64,000 nucleotides of DNA from Georgenia sp. TF02-10 (GTDB taxonomy: Bacteria; Actinomycetota; Actinomycetes; Actinomycetales; Actinomycetaceae), in contig NZ_CP094290.1 of NCBI RefSeq assembly GCF_022759505.1, positions 29,977-93,976 of the forward strand, in the 5' to 3' direction. Under the pieces are notes generated by a model that did no database searches, had not been told where the DNA came from, and saw nothing but the letters and a program-made list of their open reading frames with translations. Position numbers and translations under genes: made by a program. This document shows, piece by piece, positions 28,837-37,068 of the stretch. How positions within the stretch are numbered: position 1 is the first letter of the stretch; every line of letters starts with the position of its first letter.

Positions 28837-29265
28837 TCAGCGCCCGGTCAGGGCGCGGAAGGTCTCCAGCCGCACGGTCGCGGTGCCGGTGGCCAGGTCG
28901 TGCAGCCCACGGCCGTCCTGGCGGAAGACCAGCGGCGGGATCACCAGCGCGACCAGCACCTGCCGCGCCAGCAGCCGCAACGGGTTCATCGGCCGGAACC
29001 GGCCGTCGGCCGGCACGACCCGCAACCGGGTGGCGAGCTTGCCGAACGACCCGCCGAGCAGCCAGGTGAACAGCGCCGACTCGAGCACGTAGACGAGGAG
29101 CGGGTAGAAGTCCGCCGGCGTGGTCTCGGGCCGGGTGAACTCCTCGAGCCCGACGAACGCCACGACGACCAGTGACGACGCCATCCAGTCGACGACCAGG
29201 GCGAGGACCCGGCGCCCCCAGGAGGCGGTCTCGAACGGCAGGCTGTGGGGCGAGCTGTCGGGCAC
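28837..29265 (-). CDS. RDD family membrane protein
   Basis: A 142-residue protein with the N-terminal ASWGRRVLALVVDWMAS motif (the R and D of RDD) and three membrane segments, including VYVLESALFTWLLGG and LLARQVLVALVIPPLVF. The loop GKLATRLRVVPADG is also conserved in the family, which is thought to include transporters. The start is GTG at 29265 with TAGGGT six bases upstream. The position beside glnA is conserved in actinobacteria. Confidence 0.88.
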   Translation of the reverse strand: MPDSSPHSLPFETASWGRRVLALVVDWMASSLVVVAFVGLEEFTRPETTPADFYPLLVYVLESALFTWLLGGSFGKLATRLRVVPADGRFRPMNPLRLLARQVLVALVIPPLVFRQDGRGLHDLATGTATVRLETFRALTGR

Positions 29266-29271
29266 GCGTCC

Positions 29272-29277
29272 ACCCTA
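29272..29277 (-). promoter_or_regulatory. -10 box of a probable leaderless RDD transcript
   Basis: TAGGGT on the minus strand ends six bases before the GTG at 29265. It lies just 15 bases past the end of the upstream lipoprotein gene. Confidence 0.45.
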
Positions 29278-29292
29278 GGGCGGCCGGACTTG

Positions 29293-29859
29293 TCACTCCT
29301 TCGCCGGGTCGGGGGTGCAGGTGGCGAGGAACGTCTCGCCGTCGCGCTCGGCGACCTCCGCCGGGTCGAGCCAGCCGACGTCCTGGAACCAGAAGGTGTC
29401 GACGGGGTGGTCGGCCGACCCGTCGACCACCTCGGCGAGGTCGGCGGACGAGCCCCAGCCGCTGGGGGAACCGTGGACCGACAGGCGCACCGACGTCGCC
29501 TCGCGCCAGTCGAAGCCCTCGGGCAGCGGCTCGGCCACCTCGAGCCCGCGAGGCGGTCCGGCGAGCGTCAGGTGCTCGACCGCGGCGCCCCGTTCGCTCC
29601 GGGCGGTCAGCACGAGCTCGGCGTCGCCCGGCTCGAACGCGAGCGCCACCCGCGTCACCCGGGCGCACGGCGACCCAGTCCAGAACCGCAGGTCGCCGTC
29701 GGTGACACGGACGCCGAACGCCGGGCGGAGCGACGGCGCGAACTGCGCGTCGGGGTCCCACCCGTCATCGGGGTCGCCGGTGTCGTCGTCGCACGCCGCG
29801 ACCAGCGCGACGACCAGGGTCAGCGCGGCCGCCGTCGCGGCCGTCCGAGCCGGCCTCAC
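29293..29859 (-). CDS. Putative lipoprotein, third gene of the WXG-like cassette
   Basis: A 188-residue protein starting at GTG 29859, which overlaps the stop of the upstream gene (GTGA). The signal peptide is TAAALTLVVALVAAC, with a lipobox VAAC at about residue 20, then an acidic linker (DDDTGDPDDGWDPD). The mature part is beta-rich and ends with WFQDVGWLDPAEVAERDGETF. No family was recognised. Coupled translation suggests it works with the HExxH protein, perhaps as a surface partner or immunity-like factor; this is inference. Confidence 0.75.
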   Translation of the reverse strand: MRPARTAATAAALTLVVALVAACDDDTGDPDDGWDPDAQFAPSLRPAFGVRVTDGDLRFWTGSPCARVTRVALAFEPGDAELVLTARSERGAAVEHLTLAGPPRGLEVAEPLPEGFDWREATSVRLSVHGSPSGWGSSADLAEVVDGSADHPVDTFWFQDVGWLDPAEVAERDGETFLATCTPDPAKE

Positions 29860-31250
29860 CGGTAGCCGCCGTCCCCGAGGCCGGCGTCCTCCTCGATGCC
29901 GTCGCTGTCGGTCACCACGTCCCAGATCATGCCCCAGTAGCCCTTGTCGGCCCACTGCCGGGAGTGCCGCTCCTCGTGGTGCAGGAGACGGTCGAGGTCG
30001 AGGCTGCCCTCGTAGGGGTCGCCGTCGTCGTCGGCGTACCACGCGTTGCCCGACCGCACCATGTCGCGCAGCTGCTCGGCCGCGTCGTCGGGGTCGTCGA
30101 TGTTGACCATGAAGATGTCGCCCCAGGCGGTGCCGCCCTTCTGGCTGTAGACGTCCTGCAGCAGGTTGCCGCCCAGGCCCATCAGCATCCCGTTGGGCGT
30201 GGTGACCAGCCGGCCACCGTTGCCGTGGACGAACCCGACGTCCTGGTCGTAGGACCAGTCGTTGGCCGCCTGCCGGTCGATGATCCGCTGCACCTCGTCG
30301 GCGGAGTACGCCTCGGGCGTGAAGTCGGTGCCGTGGCCCTCGCCGTAGTCGGTGCCGGCGTTGAGGACGTAGGTCATCAGCACCGCCTTGCGGGCGTCGT
30401 CGCCGCTGATCCCGTCGGGCAGCAGGAAGTAGGACTTGCCGTCGGGGTCGATGACCTCCTCCAGCCCCTCGAGGACCTCGAAGTCCTCCGCGGTGATGCC
30501 GTGCTCGCGGGCGATCTCGACGATCGTCTCCGCCGGCACGCCCTGCCGGTCGGCGTTCTCCAGCCACCGCGAGTAGTAGCCCTCCGGGAGCGGCCCCGTG
30601 AGCAGGCCCTCCTGCCGGAGGCGGTACTCGATCCGGTTGCCGGTGAGCTCGAGCCGGTCCGACACCCGGTCGAAGGCCACCTCGCCGAGTGACCACCCCG
30701 TCGGCGGAGCGGTGCCGACGAAGCGCTCGAGCACGCGCTGGAGCTGGTCGAGCACCGGCCGGGCACGGGTCCGGAGATCGCCGAGCACCCCCTGGTACTC
30801 GCCGTCGAGCCCCGAAGCCGTGCTCTCGAAGGCCTGCCGGTTGATGTCGCGCTGCTCCTCGCGCTCGAACCGGGTGTCGACGGCGTCGGGCATGTCCCGG
30901 TCGGCGGCGGCCCGCTCGGCCACCGCGTCGTCGTAGCGCCGTCGGATGCCGTCGATGTCGCCCCGCGCGTCGTCCACGTGGCCGACGTACGTCGCCAGGG
31001 CGCTGGCTGCGTCGCCCAGCCGGTCGCCGTCGCCCTTCATCGTCGTGGCGAGCACCTCGACGTCGGCGACCGCGGTCGTGGCGGTGTCGGAGCGCCACGA
31101 CTCGGCGAGCCGCAGCGCGTCGTCGTCGACCTCCGCGTGGGTGTCGAGCAGCAGCTGCCCGAGGTTGTGGACCGCGCGCTGCTGCGACCGCAGCGTCGCA
31201 GGGTCCTCCAGCGGGTAGGGGTAACGCGCGCGGGCCGCTTCGCTGGCCAT
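29856..31250 (-). CDS. WXG/LXG-like protein with C-terminal HExxH domain (putative type VII-type effector)
   Basis: A 464-residue protein. The first 180 residues are helical and charged (LGQLLLDTHAEVDDDALRLAESW; ATTMKGDGDRLGDAASALATYVGHV), as in WXG100/LXG-type secretion partners. The middle has DPDGKSYFLLPDGISGDDARKAVLMTYVLNAG. Near the C-terminus LLHHEERHSRQWADKGYWGM contains HExxH (HEERH, about residue 425) followed by acidic residues and AGLGDGGY, the pattern of a zinc-peptidase-like or polymorphic-toxin domain. No signal peptide is present, which fits a type VII route. The ATG shares one base with the upstream stop (TGATG). Activity is not proven. Confidence 0.75.
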   Translation of the reverse strand: MASEAARARYPYPLEDPATLRSQQRAVHNLGQLLLDTHAEVDDDALRLAESWRSDTATTAVADVEVLATTMKGDGDRLGDAASALATYVGHVDDARGDIDGIRRRYDDAVAERAAADRDMPDAVDTRFEREEQRDINRQAFESTASGLDGEYQGVLGDLRTRARPVLDQLQRVLERFVGTAPPTGWSLGEVAFDRVSDRLELTGNRIEYRLRQEGLLTGPLPEGYYSRWLENADRQGVPAETIVEIAREHGITAEDFEVLEGLEEVIDPDGKSYFLLPDGISGDDARKAVLMTYVLNAGTDYGEGHGTDFTPEAYSADEVQRIIDRQAANDWSYDQDVGFVHGNGGRLVTTPNGMLMGLGGNLLQDVYSQKGGTAWGDIFMVNIDDPDDAAEQLRDMVRSGNAWYADDDGDPYEGSLDLDRLLHHEERHSRQWADKGYWGMIWDVVTDSDGIEEDAGLGDGGYR

Positions 31251-31573
31251 CAGAGCCGGTACTCCACGTCGATCTCGTTGGTCACCTGCACGGTGTCCTT
31301 CACGAGCCTGCTCAGGGCCTCCAGCTCCAGGGAGAACGCGCTGAGCCGGCCGCCCACGGCGGTGAGGATGTCGTCGGCGGCGTTGACGACGTCCATGCCG
31401 GCGCGCAGCGGACCGAGGAGCAGGTCGTCGAGGTGGCTCGACGGGTCGTCCGGGAAGACCCGCGAGCCCTCGGCCCCGTCGGTCGCGGCCGCGGCGAGCT
31501 CGCGCGCCTTCGACGCGAACCGGGACGCGGCCGCACCGGAACCGTCGTACTCGATGTAGAACTCGTGACCCAC
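31250..31573 (-). CDS. WXG100-like small protein, first gene of the cassette
   Basis: A 107-residue helical protein. GTG at 31573 is chosen because GAGGAGGG lies eight bases upstream; longer readings would run into the glnA control region. It has two likely long helices (ASRFASKARELAAAATDG, then AGMDVVNAADDILTAVGGRLSAFSLELEALSRLVKD) around a turn, the usual ESAT-6/WXG100 plan, although the W-x-G turn itself is not seen. No ESX secretion genes are in the window. Confidence 0.7.
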   Translation of the reverse strand: MGHEFYIEYDGSGAAASRFASKARELAAAATDGAEGSRVFPDDPSSHLDDLLLGPLRAGMDVVNAADDILTAVGGRLSAFSLELEALSRLVKDTVQVTNEIDVEYRL

Positions 31574-31660
31574 TCCTGGGACCCTCCTCGCACTCCCCCG
31601 GGTTCTCACCGGTGCGCGCGCTCGGTAAACCCCGACGTAGGCTGGCAGCCCGACAAACCT

Positions 31661-31698
31661 GTTACATCGACGAAACAAAGTGGTGATGGTCGAGAAAC
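31661..31698. promoter_or_regulatory. GlnR binding box upstream of glnA
   Basis: GTTAC-N6-GAAAC-N6-GTGAT-N6-GAAAC is a full double a-site/b-site GlnR box with exact spacing. GlnR is the global nitrogen regulator of actinobacteria. The box lies 130 bases before the glnA start and 88 bases before the WXG-like gene, so it could also touch the leftward cassette. Confidence 0.8.
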
Positions 31699-31827
31699 GG
31701 CCTCTCCCTAGGTTTCCGGGCAGAGGTCGGCACGCAGCGTCGCGTCCCGGATCGCCCGACCGCGAACCCTCGATCCCGAGACCGATCCTGACTGGAGGCT
31801 GAGCCCGGCTCAGCCGAGGAGGAACGA

Positions 31828-33246
31828 ATGTTCAACAACAGCGAAGAGCTGCTCAGCTTCATCAAGGACGAGGGCGTCGAGATGGTCGACGTCCGGTTCT
31901 GCGACCTGCCCGGCATCATGCAGCACTTCACCGTCCCCGTGTCGACGTTCGACGAGTCGGTGTTCGAGGACGGGCTCGGGTTCGACGGCTCCTCGATCCG
32001 CGGCTTCCAGGCGATCAACGAGTCCGACATGGCGCTCTTCCCCGACCCGACCACGGCGTACGTCGACCCGTTCCGCGAGTCGAAGACGCTGGTCGTCAAC
32101 TTCTTCATCCACGACCCGATCACGGGCGAGCCCTACTCGCGCGACCCGCGCAACGTGGCGCGCAAGGCGCTGGCCTACCTCGAGACCACCGGCGTCGCCG
32201 ACACCGCGTTCTTCGCGCCGGAGGCGGAGTTCTACATCTTCGACAAGGTGCGGTACTCCACCAGCGCCAACGAGGGCTTCTACCACATCGACTCCGTCGA
32301 GGGCTGGTGGAATTCCGGCGCCGAGGGCGACAACCTGGGCTACAAGACGCGGTTCAAGGGCGGCTACTTCCCCGTGGCGCCGTACGACCACTACGGCGAC
32401 CTGCGCGACCAGATGGTGAAGAACCTGGAGAACGTCGGCCTCACCGTCGAGCGGTCGCACCACGAGGTCGGCACCGCCGGCCAGGCCGAGATCAACTACC
32501 GGTTCGACACCCTGCTCCGCGCGGCCGACGACGTGATGAAGTTCAAGTACGTCATCAAGAACACCGCGTGGCACGCCAACAAGTCGGTCACCTTCATGCC
32601 GAAGCCCATCTTCGGCGACAACGGCTCGGGCATGCACGTGCACCAGTCGCTGTGGAAGGACGGCGAGCCGATGTTCTACGACGAGACCGGCTACGGCGGC
32701 CTCTCCGACGTCGCCCGCTGGTACATCGGCGGCATCCTCAAGCACGCCCCCGCGGTGCTCGCGTTCACCAACCCGACCGTGAACTCCTACCACCGCCTGG
32801 TGAAGGGCTTCGAGGCCCCGATCTCGCTGGTCTACTCCTCGCGCAACCGCTCCGCCTCGGTCCGGATCCCGATCACCGGCTCCAACCCGAAGGCCAAGCG
32901 CATCGAGACCCGGTTCCCCGACCCGTCGGCCAACCCCTACCTCGCGTTCTCCGCGCTGATGCTCGCCGGCCTCGACGGCATCCAGAACAAGATCGAGCCC
33001 GCCGCCCCGATCGACAAGGACATCTACGAGCTCCCGCCGGACGAGATGGCCGAGATCGAGCAGGTCCCGACCTCGCTCGGCGCGGTGCTCGACGCCCTCG
33101 AGGACGACCACGACTTCCTCACCGCGGGCAACGTCTTCACCCCCGACCTGATCGACACCTGGATCTCCTACAAGCGCGAGCACGAGATCGAGCCGGTGCA
33201 GCAGCGCCCGCACCCGCACGAGTTCGAGCTGTACTACGACATCTAG
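31828..33246 (+). CDS. glnA: Glutamine synthetase, type I
   Basis: GlnA joins ammonia to glutamate using ATP and is the main ammonium-assimilating enzyme. The 472-residue protein has [10 protein letters not shown], the metal and ATP motifs [12 protein letters not shown] and [22 protein letters not shown], and [11 protein letters not shown]. The adenylation-site region [11 protein letters not shown] is present, so regulation by GlnE is likely. It has a strong ribosome site (GAGGAGG) and a GlnR box upstream. Confidence 0.97.
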   Translation: MFNNSEELLSFIKDEGVEMVDVRFCDLPGIMQHFTVPVSTFDESVFEDGLGFDGSSIRGFQAINESDMALFPDPTTAYVDPFRESKTLVVNFFIHDPITGEPYSRDPRNVARKALAYLETTGVADTAFFAPEAEFYIFDKVRYSTSANEGFYHIDSVEGWWNSGAEGDNLGYKTRFKGGYFPVAPYDHYGDLRDQMVKNLENVGLTVERSHHEVGTAGQAEINYRFDTLLRAADDVMKFKYVIKNTAWHANKSVTFMPKPIFGDNGSGMHVHQSLWKDGEPMFYDETGYGGLSDVARWYIGGILKHAPAVLAFTNPTVNSYHRLVKGFEAPISLVYSSRNRSASVRIPITGSNPKAKRIETRFPDPSANPYLAFSALMLAGLDGIQNKIEPAAPIDKDIYELPPDEMAEIEQVPTSLGAVLDALEDDHDFLTAGNVFTPDLIDTWISYKREHEIEPVQQRPHPHEFELYYDI

Positions 33247-33293
33247 GCTCAGATATAGGAGAACAGCTCGAACTCGTTCTCCAGAGTCGTCGA

Positions 33294-33340
33294 AAGTGGC
33301 GGCTGACCTGCGGAAACTCCCGCGGCGTCAGCCGCCACTT
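33294..33340 (+). terminator. Long hairpin after glnA
   Basis: AAGTGGCGGCTGAC (33294–33307) and GTCAGCCGCCACTT (33327–33340) form a perfect 14-base stem with a 19-base loop, 48 bases past the glnA stop. The rest of the gap to 33518 has only short palindromes. Confidence 0.75.
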
Positions 33341-33518
33341 CTCGTTGGGTCGCACGCGGGGGTGTCCGAGATCGAGTAGATGTGGGAGATCCGATCGAGC
33401 TCGAGTTCCTGAGGTCGCCTGGAGCGGCACCTGACGTGCAGAGGTCCTCTGCGGCGTGAGCCGCGACGCTTTCGTCGTTCGCCCGAAATCGCCGTCGCGC
33501 ACAATTACGGTGCTAGAC

Positions 33519-35168
33519 ATGGGTTGGGTACTCCTCATTCTGGTCGTCGTCTGCGGTATCTATCTCGCGACCAAAGGCGCATCGATTGCTCCCCCGTCCA
33601 AGCCGACACAGGCTCGACCACCACGACCGAGCCTCTTCGACGAGGTACCCCGAGGGGCGCGAGCTGGGTCAACGGCCCGTGCCGCTGACTCCCGCAGTCG
33701 CTCCAAGGCGGCACCCGCCAGGACGCCGACGTACACGCGAGAGCCCACCGCGCCGAGCGCCACTGACCCGCGGCCATGGAGCGCTGAGGGCCGGGACATT
33801 CCCTTCGCTGAGCCGGGCCTGCGTGGGCCGCTGTTCCACTACGGTGGCACGTCCCTGCGCGCGGGCTCGGAGCACCATGGGCCGTTCGCTGTCATCGACT
33901 TCGAGACGACTGGTCTCTCCGCAGAGCGCGACCGAATCGTCGAAGTCGCCGTCGCGCGAGTCGACGCCGATGGTCGGGTCGAAGACGAGTTCGCGACGTT
34001 GGTCAACCCTCAGGGGCGCGACGTCGGTCCGACGTTCATCCACGGCATCACCAACGCGCAGGTCGAGAAGGCGCCCAGGTTCGCTGACGTGGCACCCGAA
34101 ATTCTGCAGCGATTGAGCGGCGCTGTCGTAGTCGCACACAACGCGACCTTCGAGGAAGCGTTCCTCGCGAGAGAACTGCAGCGCGCGGGTATCAACATCT
34201 CTCCGATCCCGGCGCTGTGCACGCTCTGGCTCGGCCGGCAGACATTCGCCACGCCGAACCACAAGCTCAGCACGATCGCACGAGCTGCGGGCGTCCCGCT
34301 CGTCGACAAGCATGCCGCACTGGGCGATGTGCGGGCAGTGGCCGCACTGCTGCCGCAGATGACAAGCAAGTTGCGGTCTCCAGTTCGTTACGCAGGCGGG
34401 CCGATGACGTGGAGTCACAACAGCCCAGCCGGGCAACTTCCATTGGTGACGCGAGCTGTCGCGCTGCGCAAGGGAACTGACGGCTGGATGCAGTCTCTCA
34501 TGGCGCGTCTGCCCACCACCGGGCTTGCACCGAATGACGCTGCCGCTGAGGCGTATCTCGACGCGCTTGCCGAGGTACTCTCCGATGGACGGATCACCGG
34601 CGATGAGGCGAAGGTGCTTGCGCGTCTCGCGGGGACAGCCGGCATGGGCGGCGAGCAGGTAGGCGCACTGAACAAGCGATTCCTCGACGGGATCAAGGTC
34701 GTAGCGCTGGACGACGACGTGCTCACGACCGCAGAGATCCGTCAGCTCAAGGCCGCCGCGAAGGCGCTCGCCCTTCCCGACTACTTCGGCGAGCTCCAGC
34801 CCACGGCGCCGCCGACTCCCGGGCGGAGCGATGTCGGGGCGCTGGGCGACCCGCCAGGAGGGAGCACGATGAAGGCACGCGTCCAGCGTGGGACACGGGC
34901 TCTCGCGATGCAGCGTGCAGGTTCGTCACGCAGCGATATCGCTGACGCACTCGGCGTCAGTCAGGACACCGTGAAGTCACTGCTCCGCGACGCGAAGTTC
35001 TACGACAACCCACCGTCTGATCCCTCGCGTCTCGCGTTCGCCCGTGATGCTCGCCGCGCGCGGGATGCGGGAGTCACAAGAGATGTCCTTCGAAGCGACC
35101 GCGGTGTCAGCGCAGGTAAGAGCTTCGAGGCGTGGCGCGATGCCGCAATGCTCGCTGACTTCTTCTAG
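33519..35168 (+). CDS. Membrane-anchored DnaQ-type exonuclease with TerB-like and helix-turn-helix segments
   Basis: A 549-residue multidomain protein. ATG 33519 opens a membrane segment (GWVLLILVVVCGIYLA), then about 100 Pro/Arg-rich residues. A DEDDh 3'-5' exonuclease domain follows (FAVIDFETTGL near residue 125, VVAHNATFEEAFL, and HAALGDVRAVAALL near 265). Next is a helical part with EVLSDGRITGDEAKVLARLAG, like TerB domains. The C-terminus carries a helix-turn-helix (RSDIADALGVSQDTVKSLLRDAKF). Base composition is visibly less GC-rich than both neighbours, which suggests transfer. It stands alone between glnA and the catabolic island. A role in DNA repair or phage defence is inference. Confidence 0.8.
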   Translation: MGWVLLILVVVCGIYLATKGASIAPPSKPTQARPPRPSLFDEVPRGARAGSTARAADSRSRSKAAPARTPTYTREPTAPSATDPRPWSAEGRDIPFAEPGLRGPLFHYGGTSLRAGSEHHGPFAVIDFETTGLSAERDRIVEVAVARVDADGRVEDEFATLVNPQGRDVGPTFIHGITNAQVEKAPRFADVAPEILQRLSGAVVVAHNATFEEAFLARELQRAGINISPIPALCTLWLGRQTFATPNHKLSTIARAAGVPLVDKHAALGDVRAVAALLPQMTSKLRSPVRYAGGPMTWSHNSPAGQLPLVTRAVALRKGTDGWMQSLMARLPTTGLAPNDAAAEAYLDALAEVLSDGRITGDEAKVLARLAGTAGMGGEQVGALNKRFLDGIKVVALDDDVLTTAEIRQLKAAAKALALPDYFGELQPTAPPTPGRSDVGALGDPPGGSTMKARVQRGTRALAMQRAGSSRSDIADALGVSQDTVKSLLRDAKFYDNPPSDPSRLAFARDARRARDAGVTRDVLRSDRGVSAGKSFEAWRDAAMLADFF

Positions 35169-35330
35169 CCGGTCTGCACTTCCTCGCAACGTTCCGCGTG
35201 CCGCTGCAGCTCCCACGCGCTATCGAGCATCTGGCTCCACCTTCAATCGCGGTAGCGCAGTCGAAGCCGACGGCACTTCGATACGCGAACCTACGTCGCG
35301 CCGCATGTTCGCGTCTCCCGCCCGAGCTCT

Positions 35331-36065
35331 TCAGGCTTCGAAGCCCGACGTCCCAGCGCGGGTGATCAGTATCCGGGGCACCACCGACTGGGCGCTCAGC
35401 GACACCAGCGCCTCCACGAGCGTGACCACGTCGCTCACCGGGATCATCTCGTCGGGTGGGATGCGGTCGTGGGTCCAGGCCGACATGTCGGTGTCGACGT
35501 AACCGGGAGCGATCGCGGTGGCGCTGACGCCGTTGCCCGACTCCTCGGCGTTGAGCGTCTCGACCAGCGAGTTGAGCGCCGCCTTGGTCGCGCCGTACGC
35601 CGCCAAGCCGGGCTCCGCGTAGACGCCGCTGATGGACGAGAGCACCACAACGCGGGCGCGGTCGGCGGCGCGCAGCAGGGGCAGCAGCCGCTGGAGGAGC
35701 AACACCGGAGCACGCAGGTTGACGGCCAATGTCTTGTCGAGCCGTGCCTCCGGGAGGTCGCCGATCGGCGCGGCGGTCCCAACACCGGCATTGAGCACGA
35801 GGCAACCGAGGTCGCCGAATGCCTCGGCGTGTCTCTTGCCCAGGACGTCTGGAAGCGCCGAGTCGGCCAGGTCGCCGGCGACCGACACCACCTCCGGCGC
35901 ACCCAGCTCACGCAGGTGCCCGGCAACATCGGCGAGGCGTTCCCCGTCCCGGGCCGTGATCGTCAGCGCGGTGCCGCGGCGAGCGAGCATCTCGGCGATC
36001 CCGAGCCCGATCCCGCGCGACGCCCCGGTGACGAGGGCGCTCGCGCGGCCGCGCGCCTCAGTCAT
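35331..36065 (-). CDS. SDR family oxidoreductase (operon A, last gene)
   Basis: A 244-residue classical short-chain dehydrogenase. It has the cofactor motif TGASRGIG, the NAG motif LVLNAGVG, and the catalytic Ser (VVLSSISG) with YGATK. Its start overlaps the upstream phosphotransferase gene by eight bases. It probably oxidises or reduces a hydroxyacyl intermediate, but the substrate is unknown. Confidence 0.88.
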   Translation of the reverse strand: MTEARGRASALVTGASRGIGLGIAEMLARRGTALTITARDGERLADVAGHLRELGAPEVVSVAGDLADSALPDVLGKRHAEAFGDLGCLVLNAGVGTAAPIGDLPEARLDKTLAVNLRAPVLLLQRLLPLLRAADRARVVVLSSISGVYAEPGLAAYGATKAALNSLVETLNAEESGNGVSATAIAPGYVDTDMSAWTHDRIPPDEMIPVSDVVTLVEALVSLSAQSVVPRILITRAGTSGFEA

Positions 36066-37068
36066 TGTCCAAACCTGCCAGGCCCGCGTCGAGGAGCACC
36101 GGAACCGTGGCCGCGACGCCCTCGTACCCGTTGCCGGAGGTGGCCCCCTGGCCGTGCCGATAGCTGATGCCGGCGGCGATCATCGCGATCTTGTAGTAGG
36201 CGAGCCCCATGTGGAACGCCTTGTCCCCGAGGTCGCGGCCGGACCGCTCCTGGTAGCAGTCCCACAGCTCGTCGGCGCTCGGAAACTGCTCGCTCGCCCA
36301 GGCAGCAGGGAGGCCGAGGATCCCGTCGAGCGCCGGGTGGCGGTAGGCGCACATGAGCGCCACGTCTGCGGTCGGGTCGCCGAGGGTGGACAGCTCCCAG
36401 TCGACGACCGCCAGCACCTCCCCGGGGTCGTCCGGTGCGAGGATCACGTTGTCGACGCGGAAGTCACCGTGCACGATGCCGGTCAGCCGCTGCTCGGGCA
36501 GGAGGGCAGTGAGCCGCGCGTGCAGGCGGTCCGCCCGCGGGTCCGTGCCGCCGATCTGCTCCCATTGCCGGTGCCACCGCCGCAGCTGACGGGCGGCGTA
36601 GCCGTCGGGTCGGCCGTGCTCGCCGAGCCCGACCGACGCCGGGTCGATCGCGTGCAGCGCTGCCAAGGTCTCGACCAGCCCGGCGGCGCAACGAACGTGG
36701 TCGACGGGCGACCAGCCGACCAGGGCGTCCCGGGAGCGGACCGTGCGCCCCTCGACGAACTCGACGATCGCGCAGGGCACGCCCAGCGCGACGCCGTCGT
36801 CGAGGACGACGGCGCGGGCGACGGGCACCGCCGTGCCCCGGAGCGCGGCGACGACGCGGTACTCGCGCGCCATGTCGTGCGCCGACTCGATGACTGCGGC
36901 GCGTGGTGGACGCCGCAGTGCCCACGACCGCCGGCCGTCGGAGAGGCGGTAGGTCAGGTTGGAGCGACCGCCCGCGACGAGGCTCGCGTCGAGCGGCCCG
37001 GCGAGTTCCTCACCGGCCGAGGCGAGGAGGGCACCGACCCGCAGGAGCTCCTCGGGAGCCAGTTCCGT
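36058..37068 (-). CDS. Phosphotransferase of the APH/ACAD10 type
   Basis: A 336-residue kinase-fold protein. It has GGRSNLTYRL near the N-terminus (nucleotide loop), LRRPP, the catalytic loop IVHGDFRVDNVI and the metal motif VVDWELSTLGDP. These are the marks of aminoglycoside-phosphotransferase-family proteins that accompany acyl-CoA dehydrogenases, as in mammalian ACAD10/11, which act on 4-hydroxy acids via phosphorylation. ATG 37068 shares one base with the stop of the acyl-CoA dehydrogenase, so the two are coupled. The pair suggests a hydroxy-acyl-CoA substrate. Confidence 0.87.
   Translation of the reverse strand, partial: TELAPEELLRVGALLASAGEELAGPLDASLVAGGRSNLTYRLSDGRRSWALRRPPRAAVIESAHDMAREYRVVAALRGTAVPVARAVVLDDGVALGVPCAIVEFVEGRTVRSRDALVGWSPVDHVRCAAGLVETLAALHAIDPASVGLGEHGRPDGYAARQLRRWHRQWEQIGGTDPRADRLHARLTALLPEQRLTGIVHGDFRVDNVILAPDDPGEVLAVVDWELSTLGDPTADVALMCAYRHPALDGILGLPAAWASEQFPSADELWDCYQERSGRDLGDKAFHMGLAYYKIAMIAAGISYRHGQGATSGNGYEGVAATVPVLLDAGLAGLDND

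Noticed and set aside
31574..31678. Longer reading of the WXG-like gene starting at 31678
   Set aside because: The extension would cover the GlnR box and lacks helical character; GTG 31573 has a strong ribosome site.
33258..33282. GGAGAAC...GTTCTCC hairpin just after glnA, considered as the terminator or an attachment site
   Set aside because: The seven-base stem with an 11-base loop is weaker than the 14-base stem at 33294–33340, and no second copy of the sequence was found beyond the exonuclease gene.
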